Shown: piece after piece, positions 50,101-62,100 of the stretch
Numbering within the stretch: the first letter of the stretch is position 1
Layout: every line of letters begins with the position of its first letter
From: Mytilus californianus
Lineage: Eukaryota; Mollusca; Bivalvia; Mytilida; Mytilidae
Reading direction: 5' to 3'
DNA: 64,000 bases
NCBI RefSeq assembly: GCF_021869535.1
Contig: NW_026262701.1
Span: 1,441,501-1,505,500 of the forward strand
Notes under the pieces: model-generated
Database searches by the model: none
Told to the model about the DNA's origin: nothing
The model's input: only the letters and a program-made list of their open reading frames with translations
Program-made: the position numbers and the translations under genes

Positions 50101-53100
50101 GAAGCCATCGGTCTTAACCACTAGAGCACGAACCCACACAGCACACTCGTGAAAATCATGTTTCATTAGTAACGTTTTTCGAACCCTGATTTTTCTGACT
50201 GCTTATTGAAATTATGATTTACTTTAATATCTAATCATTTATATTGAATTGATACATTATCCATGTTTTATTGGAGACTTGTGAAGAGAGAATTACTAGC
50301 GGACGGAAATTGAAAGGAGATCAGACGAAGGGCAGTATAGATCGTCATATTTTGACACTTGCAAATGGGATCTTTTTTTTTTTTTGGCTAAATAACTGAA
50401 AAGGTGTTTTTTTTTCTTTTTTCTAATGTAGGGGATCAATATATATGAGAACATTTATTACAGGAGGACATACTTTCTTACCCTGCTGGTGCACCTGTTA
50501 GCATTCAGGGGCTGGTTAAAATTTTCTAAATGTATGGAACCATTTCAAAATATTACTGGTAATGCACAAGAAAAAAAGTCAAGTGAATATATCATTTAGT
50601 TTTTTATGATACAAATGTATATAGTAAAAAGCAAAGAACTGTTCAGTCTACAATTGGTGTTGATTATATATATCGAGAGCCAATATAATCGAATGGTAAA
50701 ATAAAGAAAGATCATTCTTCTTCCACACAAACAGGACACATCCAGTTGACTTCAGAAAATAGTAAACTCATGTCTATCGTCAGCTGATCATCTCGTGAAA
50801 GACAGTCATAGTGATACCAGTTAAGTGGACAGCCATCCCTGTCAGATCCCACCCATAATATGCCATTCTGCTCATCAGTTTTTTTGCCTCTAGTCGCACA
50901 AACACCACACGTAAACATCTCATCGTCTTTATCATCTTCTGCAATCTGAAATAACAAATCTAATCTATATAAAAACAAAACATATGTATTTTATAGATTA
51001 TCAAGGTCACATACCCAACACCAATAATATCAAGTCTACTCTACTTAAAAAGTTACCCTTTCATATTGTTGCTAATAATTCGGGGCCCAGACACTGTAAC
51101 TTGACGATCTATACATTGACCTAAAGGAGTACTCCAGATACAGATTCCGGATTTTTGAAAGGAGGGGGAAACCTAAAATAGGCAAGGTTTTGAGTTGGAC
51201 ATGTAAATAGTCTACGACTATGTGTTATGGGCTTTGCTCATTGTTGAAGGCTGTACGGTGACCTATAGTAGTTAATGTCTTTTTCATTTGGTCTCTTGTG
51301 GAGAGTTGTATCATTGCCAATTACACCATATCTTCTTATTTTTATATTAAACATGTATATATATAATACCTCCATAAGGAGCCCCTGCAGCAGCTTTGTT
51401 AAGAGTATACCACATATCCTGTATCTATTAAAGTTTCACATCAAATATTCGTGGAATTAATTCGATATATTCCATATTCTTTATAAAGTAATAATACTAA
51501 GAAAAAAATCACATATCAGACTTTTCAATGTACCATTTAAAATCTAAAAAAAAAAATGCCCTAAAAAATCCTTATTCAAAATACCCTGAACTAGGTTCAC
51601 CAATAATTAAATCACTTCTAATTCTCTGAATTTTTTGTTAGCTCTACGTACTCTTGGTCTACATAACTTAATTTGCTCTTCACTGTCAGATTCTTCGTCT
51701 GTATTTATCTCTGTATGTACCTCACCAGTAACTGTGATTAAATGTGGATTTACACGGTGTCTATTTTCTTCAGATTGATCAGATTTTTTATGTACTTTTT
51801 TTCTTTCTGTGGAAGTTTTTGTAGATTTAGCTTTTCTTTTTGATTGCTTCATTTTAATGACATTTTGTTTTTCTATCCTTTTAGCCTCTCTCACTGCTTT
51901 GGGTTGTTTTAAACCCTCTTCTTTTCCTTTTGTTCTAAACCTGCCTTCACCAATGGATTAGTGATTGCTCTGCCACAAGTTTTACACATGTCATTTAGTG
52001 TGGTTTCAACATTTTTCAAAGAGAGATCTTCTGTTTGAATGGTTGTGGTTGGATTCGGTCTTATAAACGACTTATCGATGGCTGTACTGTTAAGTGGATT
52101 CAAGCCCTTCTTTCTGAAGCGTTGCTTGATCATATGTGGTGACCAAGCTTTATCTTGTGCCTGTTGCAGAACATTTGCAATTTTATTCTTTTTTATTACC
52201 ATGTCGGCTTTGACTAGTCCAATATTTAGGGCAAGCTCACTGTATCCACTTCTCAATGGATGGAAAATTTTGATCTAATGGCTGAAGGAAATGGGAGGTG
52301 TGCGGAGGCAATCCTAAAATCTCTATACTATGTTCAATAGCCATATCAATGACAGGAATTGATAAGTGGGAGGAATGATTGTCTATAATAAGAGGTTTGG
52401 ACGTCTTAAGCCAATGCTTGCAATAAAAACTTTTTCAAACCAGTTTTCAAATACCGTATAGCGGGTTATTTTCACAGGGTGTTTATTTTCGCTTATTTTG
52501 GTGGATAAGGGGATATCGCGAAATTAATTTCCGCGAAAATTTATGCATACGTTCTGTACTTTCTAATAGCTAAAGCTTTTTGAAAACTCGATTTTTCCTG
52601 TTCGTCGGATCAATAATGGTTTATTAATTTAACCAACATAAATGCGAAAGGCTATTGTTCCCTGGCTGTCAGGTGTTAATTAGTTAATTGGTTACATAAT
52701 AAAATAATTAATAATTTAAGAGTGTAAGGTACTCTATCAGGTATTTAATCCAAATTAATTAGTGTCAATTTATAGTCAATTTTAGTTGCAAGTCACTCAT
52801 GATAATTTTATGATTTAATTAGTACATTAGAGGTCCGGTCAATTTCGTTACTAATCAACCGTAACATATATCAGAGTTTTGTTCACCTGTGACAAATATC
52901 TTAGTACCAGTATTCTATTGATTAACTGTATCAAAATATAATCAATAAATAAGACTTTATGCAGGTAAAACAATCATTTAACCATTACAATAGACACTTG
53001 TCAATTTTTTAACTGCAATCATTTTAGTATCCGCCAAAAACTTAAATTGTGATTAAAGAATCCGCCAAAAAAAAAAAAAATAATAATTTTCATATACTTT

Positions 53101-56100
53101 GTTGCCCCTAAATCGCGAAATTTTACACCCGCGAAAATAACCCGCTATACGGTAAGTCTCTAGTGATATAGCCGTTTTCAGCTGTGGCATACAACCAGTC
53201 TTTTGGCATTTCAGAGGCGTAACTTCCACAAGACTTTTTGTGAAGATAAGCATATTGGGCATAAATCCACCTGCAGCAAATGCACATGCTAATAAAGTTA
53301 TGTGCTCGTCATCAGTCATTTGCTGTCTGTATGGGTTTTTTGTACCAGTTGGGGATATTATTTTTTGCTTTATTTGGTCTGTTTCTTTGCCAAACCCAGC
53401 CTCGTCTGCATTCCATATTTGTGATGGTTTGTCTTGGAGGTCAAGTTTGTTAATAATAGAATCTAATAGCTTGAAGTACTCATCTATAGTTTCTTGTGAT
53501 GATACAGCAACTCGAGATCTCTGTAGGGAATTGGGTGTCCTTAAGGATAATTTGTGTTTCTTTAAAAACTTTTGACACCATTTCTTAGAAGGTGGTTTTT
53601 GTACTGATGGACATGATTTCCTGGTAACTGACAGTGCAAATGTTTTTAAAACCTTCCTGGTCAGACCAAAACCCCTTTCACTCATATATTTTACATAGTT
53701 AGCTAAAGAGGAATCCCAAGATTTTGTTAGATAAGGTTTTTGTCCACCTTTTTTTCCAATAATACTCTTTCCAAGTATATAATCTAATAATGTTTTTCTA
53801 GGTAATTTGTATAATTTGGAAGCCTTAGATTTCGAAATCAATCCTGTCTTTACTTTGTTAATTGCTGTGACAAGCTGCTCTTCTGTATATTGTTTATATT
53901 TTGCCATCTACAAAAATATTTTATTTTATTTGTTATTCAACGCAGATATTTAAAAATTCAAATGGGCATACATTTTCAAACCATGCATTTTATGCTTAGA
54001 CTCATGGCATTATCTTTTAGTTGTTATTTGACTTTGAACTAGCTGTCAGTAACTGTGAGTACTCTTAGAGCTGTACTTTGTGTCTTTTTTTGTTGTTGTT
54101 TGTGAGGATGTAAAAATGTCTGGTCTGTGTTTTTGGTTAGACATTTTTTGCTTTGTTTCGATCTGATTGCCCTTTCAACATACTTTTATACGACCGCAAG
54201 ATATTTAATTTCCAGACAATAACTCGAGTATAACAATAAGTGTAAGGATCTATGAAATTGTACAAGGTACCACACCAGGAAGTTTGGGATTGCTTTTTGG
54301 CGGTTATTGTCTTAAATATTTAGGCATTAGAAGCCAAAACCAAGCAGGGTTCCACCTCTGCGGTCGTATCAAGCTGTGCCCATCGGAGCATTTTATTACA
54401 TTTTTTTTATGTTGTCTATAACACCAATTTCGCAGATAAATGTAGGGTTTAGTGCTCCAAAACATGTTTAACCCTGCCGCATTCTTTATGAGCATATTCC
54501 AAGTCAGGAGCAGGTATAGTTTAGCAGTAGTGGATCATTGGCTCATGACTGTCATATTTGTTTTTCGTAAATTGTTTTGCTATAAAGTATGCCGTTAGAT
54601 TTTTAATTGAATTGTTTCGTATTTTTTATGTCTGGATCTATTATAGCCGACTATATGTACTTTTCGTAAAAAAAAAATCATCTGAATTGTGAAGTTTTGA
54701 ATCAATAAGCAAAACGTTTCTTTTAATTGTTTAAGAACCATCCGCGTCTATTCAATCTAGCCAAGCCAGGGTTGCGATCTTTGACAAAGAGAAGAGGGGG
54801 ACCACTTCGTTAAAATTAACATTGGCTAGCAAAGATACGTTTTAATGAAAATCTAAACTCTTTACAAATTGTGATTTGGATGGAGAGTTGTCTCATTGGC
54901 ACTCATACCACATCTTCTTATATCTATCTACATCAAAATTAAAGGTCTTATTTTGTTAAAAATTAATTTGTTCATCCCGGTATCGAGCACTGGTCATTCA
55001 TCGACCAGAAAATATTCAGTTTTGGCCTCAAGCATCAAATTCCTACATTCTTAATAGGTGTGGAAAACTATCAGAAATACCGATATGATTAGGTCAATTA
55101 AGTCCTCATTACTTGCTATATTTAAAAGTCCTGTAATATTTTGCACAGTCGAAAATCTCGCTGTAAATAAGAACTGCATAAACAGAACCCCAGCAGCATC
55201 CCTATTAATTATGTAGTGAAGTGCCCTCTCCCCCCCCCCCCTCATGATTAGATTTGTATCGTTATCGTCAATGGTGTCTTGTCCTATCATACTTACATTA
55301 TACAATTGCAAAATTTGATAAAATTACAAGCATCTATCATATATTCATGTTGAGCAAAAGTTTTCAGCGTTCAGCTTCCATTTTGACAAAAAAACACGAA
55401 AATACACGCGCTATCACCCGGTCAAAAAACAATAACAGCGAAAATGAGTACATGGCGAATATGGGCGCCCGACTCTATATGTTTTGGGTTCTTTAAGACT
55501 TTTTCTTAAATATCATACAAGAACTGTCAGAATCAGATCTCTTAAAATGTAATTTTCCATATGATATCTATTTCCATAGGGCATGACTCCTGTAATAGTT
55601 AATTGGCATTATTTATCAAACATGTCCAAAAAACCTTGCTGATATAAATCTTTGTATCAAATTTCATAAAATCTGGCAGAAATGTAGGTGTGAAATTGCT
55701 TATAATGCAGTTTTCCATATAAATCACATTACAAATATACATTACTCCTGTAAAAATAGTTCCATCAGCACTGATTTTTAAACTCGTTCAAGACATTGCT
55801 GATATAAAAAAAAAGTATGAACAAAAATACCTAACTCCAAGAAAAATTCAAAAAGGGGGAAGTCCATAAAACTAACAAAATCAAATATTAGACTATATCA
55901 AAACCTTTGACTTAAATTTCATAAAAATCTGACAAGATTTGTACAAGTTAAGAGTGTTTACAAGACCAAAATGGACCTCCAGTATTTCTATGTCTCCCCC
56001 ACCATGTCGTAAATAATAGTTGTCGGGGCTATTCCATTCAAATTAATCAGGGAGGACAGGGAGGAAAGTTTTATTTCTGACAGGGATTGTTGGTCATTAG

Positions 56101-59100
56101 TGCTTGTATGTCCATTTGATTGTGTGAAAAATTACACTGGCAGTTTGCTGGTTATTAGTGAATTACAGAAGCCTCAGCCTAACCTCTCACATTCATTTTA
56201 ATGGAATAGCACTCACTATGTCTCTTTTTGTTAAATGTCTATTTATGATATTAACATCACTGAAGTAGTTTGTTACTTTACCTATATGTCCTTGGGTTAA
56301 GTCCTGCTATATGTTGTATCTGTATTGTCATAGAATTCTGTAACATAAGTAAACGTCTATATACTTTACCTATGGGTCCTTGGGTTAAGTCCTGCTATAT
56401 CTGAATCTGTGTTGTCATAACATTCTGTAACAGGAGTAAACATCTATATACTTTACCTATATGTCCTTGGGTTAAGTCCTGCTATATGTTGTATCTGTGT
56501 TGTCATAGCATTCTGTAACATAAGTAAATGTCTATATACTTTACCTATAGGTCCTTGGGTTAAGTCCTGCTATATCTGAATCTGTGTTGTCATAACATTC
56601 TGTAACAGGAGTAAACGTCTATATACTTTACCTATAGGTCCTTGGATTAAGTCCTGCTATATGTTGTATCTGTGTTGTCATAGCATTCTGTAACATAAGT
56701 AAACGTCTATATACTTTACCTATAGGTCCTTGGGTTAAGTCCTGCTATATCTGAATCTGTGTTGTCATAACATTCTGTAACAGGAGTAAACGTCTATATA
56801 CTTTACCTATAGGTCCTTGGGTTAAGTCCTGCTATATGTTGTATCTGTGTTGTCATAGCATTCTGTAACATCAGTAAACATCTATATACTTTACCTATAG
56901 GTCCTTGGGTTAAGTCCTGCTATATGTTGTATCTGTGTTGTCATAGAATTCTGTAACATGAGTAAACGTCTATATACTTTACCTATAGGTCCTTGGGTTA
57001 AGTCCTGCTATATGTTGTATCTGTGTTGTCATAGCATTCTGTAACATGAGTAAAAGTCTATATACTTTACCTATAGGTCCTTGGATTAAGTCCTGCTATA
57101 TGTTGGATCTGTGTTGTCATAGCATTCTGTAACATAAGTAAACGTCTATATACTTTACCTATAGGTCCTTGGATTAAGTCCTGCTATATGTTGTATCTGT
57201 GTTGTCATAGCATTCTGTAACATAAGTAAATGTCTATATACATTACCTATAGGTCCTTGGGTTAAGTCCTGCTATATGTTGTATCTGTATTGTCATAGCA
57301 TTCTGTAACATGAGTAAACGTCTATATACTTTACCTATAGGTCCTTGGGTTAAGTCCTGCTATATGTTGTATCTGTGTTGTCATAGCATTCTGTAACATC
57401 AGTAAACATCTATATACTTTACCTATAGGTCCTTGGGTTAAGTCCTGCTATATGTTGTATCTGTGTTGTCATAGCATTCTGTAACATCAGTAAACATCTA
57501 TATACTTTACCTATAGGTCCTTGGGTTAAGTCCTGCTATATGTTGTATCTGTGTTGTCATAGCATTCTGTAACATCAGTAAACGTCTATATACTTTCTCT
57601 GAGATTGGTAGAACAAACCCAAGTGTTCCATCTAATGAAGCTGAAAAAAATAAAGCATATAGTTACTTTTACATTGAAAAATGATTCTAGTCAAATATTT
57701 ATATAAGAATTATTTTTATTAAGAAAAATGTTTTCTAAACCCAGGCATGAGCTTTATAAAGTATTACTAAGAGTCAACCATTTGCACAATTACACTACAT
57801 TTTTGAAATACCAATTGTCCTTTAGAAATATTTCACTTTTTTAACATTAGTGAATACTACTCATGATTCAATGATGTATTCAACAGTTTTATTTACACAG
57901 TTTACATAAACTATCAGCTTGCTGGATAAGAATAGTTATACGTATTTCAGAATTGCCAAAACAGCTGGCAAATCTGCTGAAATAGCAAAGGTGTCAGATA
58001 TTTGTTCCCCAAAAATAAAATAGAAGGTGGCCAATGCCATCGGGTACTCATATCACCTGACATTTCATTAAAATTAGTTTAAGGAGTAATGCGAATACAA
58101 AGTTTGGATCCAAAACAACTATCAAAATACAAACCTGCTTCAGAAAATATTACAAGTACCAATGAAAGTATGATTAAAATACATAATATCTTACCAAAGT
58201 ATGTAATGTGCTTTCTGTCAGCATTGTATGCCCTTTTATCTACCGCTGGATCACTACGACACAATACTCTGAACATGCTGTTGATGTGTGATCCGACATT
58301 AAAATCAGCCTTCCTCAACAGACGTTGTCCTCCTATACTCTCTCTAGCTGTGAGTAAAACAGGCAAAATATTATGTGTTTGATATAAAATAAGGAGATTT
58401 GGTAGGATAATGCAGACAGCAACAGAAATTCATTTCAATTATTCTAGTTACTAATCTACTCATTTCTTGTGAAAAAATGATGCATACATGCTGATATTGA
58501 AAACTTAATATTAAATGTGTCTGGTTTATATCAACAACATGAAAACAACTCCAGTAATATTTGTTACATAGTGTGCTATTGACCTAATACGATATATATG
58601 GGGTCAGTAAATTCCATATGGGGATTCGAGCTTCGCTCTCACCCATATGGAATTTACTGACCCCATATATATCGTATTAGGTCACTAGCACACTATGTAA
58701 CAAATTTATCTTACTGACTATCTTAACATGTGGTATTTAGACTAGTGGTCTATCAAAGTTATCAAGTCTTCAATACCGTTAGTATTAAGAACCTTCTTCC
58801 ATTGGTATATACAAAAACAAATACCAACAATAACAACTTGTCAGCTTTAAATGTGTTTTATGAATTTATTTCAATCATTCATCATCAATTTCTTCGTCTG
58901 TTGAAACCTTTAAGATTTTTCCTCAACACCGTGTTGATTTTATAAAGGGACGTAACACCACTACTAACCATATATTGAAATAAGCCCCACCTTCTAACCC
59001 AATATGGAATATACATGGTCTGCACACGGTTGCTTTTAATCAATCATATTCCTAGAAATGTATAGGAGGTAAGATAAAGTAATATATAAATGTAAATTAA

Positions 59101-62100
59101 TCCTAATATTACATACCTGTAGCTTCAGTCTATGTAATTAGTCCTAATATTACATACCTGTAGCTTCAGTCTATGTAATTAGTCCATATATTACATACCT
59201 GTAGCTTCAGTCTATGTAATTAGTCCTAATATTACATACCTGTAGCTTCAGTCTATGTAATTAGTCCTAATATTACATACCTGTAGAAGAGGGACGAAAG
59301 ATACCAGAGGGACAGTCAAACTCATAGATCGAAAACAAACAGACAACGCCATGGCCAAAAATAAAATGTAGCTTCAGTCTATGTAATTACCAAAATCTTT
59401 CGCTTACTATTTTCAAAGGAATATGTAACATCCATATCAATAGTAGTTATAACATACTTATTTTATCCCTTCTATCTGTACTATCCAAATCTCTACCAAT
59501 TTGCTTTTGTATAATGCATAATCATTTGATATAATACTTATTTCATAGGTGTACCACGACAGCTGTCATGTGAAGCAGGAGCTGGTAACTCTTTCAGAGT
59601 ACAATTAATTGATGGGGTGGGTTTTGCTCAGTATTCTAGCTTTCTATGTAGTGTTTGGTGGACTTGGTTGTACTTTTATTGTTTTTTTGCCATGGTGTTG
59701 TCACTCTCTCTTCGGCTTATTGGTTTAGAATGACCCTTGGAATCTTACCCTATTCTTTAGTGCTGTTTCCTTTTTTTTATTTATATATTAAGTTTTACAT
59801 TAACATTATATTTACATACCTTCAGGATGATATGCATACATTAATATGTTCTTCATTTTGTCTGACACTGAAAAAACAAATTACACCATTATGAAGTGTT
59901 CGATTCTTCCAATATTTTTTGGGATAAATCTGGTACTGAATGCATAATTTGATTAGAAATAGTAATCAGATGACAATTACTATCTTGAAAATGCCAACAT
60001 ATCATTCACTAAAGTAATAACAAATATAGCATGAGCACTGAAATAAGATGTAGCTAAGAAACTTGCCTTATGATGCCATAGTGTTCTCTCTCTACTGGAA
60101 TGAGAATATCCATACTCAGCTTGGAGTAGCTTGAGATGGAAAATTATCCCACAGAAAGATCAAAGCAAAACTAAATAAAAACTCAAGTTAGAGAACGGAA
60201 ACCAATTTTGGGACGTACGGACGGACGTACGTACGTACAGACGGACAAGGGTAAAACTAAATACCCCCACCGCTACGGCGGGGGCATAAAAAAAAATATC
60301 TTAGCAGTTGATTATCAAATATTCCATTGATAATTGTTTGAAGAGATTTTTCCTAATATAGTACATACTTTATAACGAACTATATATTTGTTCGTTTTTT
60401 TTGTTTTTGTATAAAGTCTTTATTTTTTTATCTTGTTCCAAATAAAACTTAAATTCTGGTGCTTTTTTAAATAATTATTTTGAAAGCAAGAGTTAAATGG
60501 CAAACTACAAGTATTGTTCTGTTCTAAATTAGAGGCAACAGTTTTTACTAATGTTCAAAAGTCATAACTTTTTAAAAAGTAAAGACACAATAAAAGCTGA
60601 ATGTACTATGGAAGATTATTTAGATTTGAAAAGATGTTATGGCTAGAGAAGGAACTTACCTAGAAAACATAGCTGTGTATTGTCCACCATATATTCTGCT
60701 GTATAAGTTTCTAAGGGCTTTATATCCTATAAAATCATATAGATGCCAATTTAAGTATTTCCACACCCAGACCCACCTAAATGGCTTGCAAGTATAGAAT
60801 TTTTAACTAAGAACTGTCATGGATAGTCAAGGACACAGCATCTAGTACTAAAATACCAAATGACAATATGAACATAATCTATGTATTACTAAATTATTAA
60901 AAACCTTTACTAAATTCTTCCATAGATACAAAGATTTGGTTTGTTAATTTGGCTGTACATGTAGAAAACTTATTTCAAATGGGATTGCACATCCTAATTT
61001 TTAAGGAGATGTTGATTACCGAGCCCGGAAATTTACACTAAATCCATTGGATGTTGGATGTGTACTGATTGACACTTTAGTCCTAGATACATGATTTTTT
61101 TATTAGTTGTAATTATTGGCTTTGAACTAGCTGTCAGTAACTGCGAGTACTCTCAGATCTGTCTTTTTTGTTATGGGGTGTATAAATACCCTGCCACATC
61201 CGGTCTGTGTTTTTGTTACTTGTCTTTCTGCTTTGTATTGATCTGATGAGTTAATTTTCAGCTGATTTTTATAGTGTGTTCATATGTTGTACTGTTACAC
61301 CACTGTCCCTGGTTAGGGGGAGGGTTGGGCACCTGCTAACATGTTTAGCCCCGCCAAATTCTTTATGTGGCTGTCCCAAGTCAGGAACCTGTAATTCAGT
61401 GTTTGTTTTTCTATTTGTTTCTGTATATCATATTTGTTATTCATTTATTTTTTTTTACATAAATCAGGCCATAAGTTTTACATTTGTCATTTCGGGGCCT
61501 TTTATAGCTGACTATGTGGTATGGGTTTTGCTCATTGTTGAAGGCCATACAGTGATCTATAGTTGTTAATTTCTATATCATTTGGTCTCTGGTGGAGAGT
61601 TGTCTCATTGGCAATTATACCGCATCTTCTTATATTTATATTACATACATTTTGTTGAGTCAAGAAAACATCGGTTAAGATTATTCAATCGAACAAGCTC
61701 GGAAAGATAACAAGATGTATAATGGCAATAAAAAGTTCCTTCAATACATAGTGTATTTGTGGTACATCACTTTTGTCTACAGATTTCATTTGTATCATAC
61801 ATTATAACTATTACTGTGATGAAGTTGTTCATTAATGTGTTCATACATCCAATACCATCTCTTTTATTTGTCTTACTTACAACTAGAATACGGGAGACCT
61901 TATCCCTTTTTGGGACTCTGTGACACCTCACCAAAGATTTTGAGACACTTGACATATTGATGTCATATAACAAACAATTTTGCTTTGTGGAGTCTGACAT
62001 TATTTCATGTGACATCTAAATTTTGCAGGAACATCTGATCCTTGTAATGGCAGACAAATAGTATCAGTATAAATCAATACTTTTGATGATGTCCCCTGCT

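Larger units (their letters stand above)
50712..53907 (-). pseudogene. Pogo/Tigger-like DDE transposase with C-terminal PHD-like finger, disrupted
   Basis: It starts at 53907 with [19 protein letters not shown], a psq-type helix-turn-helix (residues ~8-50). A second DNA-binding region follows ([14 protein letters not shown]). The DDE core has WNADEAGFG (first Asp) and [26 protein letters not shown] carries the second Asp and [13 protein letters not shown] the third. Then come a segment with CKTCGRA and a basic Lys/Arg-rich tail to FRELE. A donor after FRELE (about 51612) joins a 3' exon at 50945-50712 (acceptor tttgttatttcag) encoding CGVC, WYHYDC and CPVC, a PHD-like finger. One expected zinc ligand is Ser (WVGSD where WxxCD is usual). 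Damage: a 699-bp MITE at 52454-53152, and single-base frameshifts near 52425-52429 (T-run), 52263-52271 and 51915-51930. Confidence 0.83.
48551..55480. mobile_element. ~6.9-kb DNA transposon with 28-bp terminal inverted repeats, in a CPSF1 intron
   Basis: The left end (48551-48578) and right end (55453-55480) are perfect inverted repeats of 28 bases. They read atatagagtcgggcgcc and continue catattcgcca. Flanking bases are consistent with a TA-type target duplication, but its exact extent is ambiguous because of the local tata. Inside, on the minus strand, is a transposase gene (50712-53907). Younger insertions inside are a MITE (52454-53152), a tRNA-derived SINE (about 49955-50165) and other dispersed repeats. 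The 28-base ends have stayed identical although the coding region has decayed. Confidence 0.82.

Noticed and set aside
59367..59406. Sequence reading VSER after an AG, considered as the CPSF1 exon after LCFL
   Set aside because: It has a stop and wrong length. The exon at 59820-59867 fits in motif, phase and splice sites.
60060..60150. Possible exon on the minus strand ([12 protein letters not shown]...)
   Set aside because: It does not fit CPSF1 between the exons at 60660 and 59867, which join in phase without it. No family was recognised.
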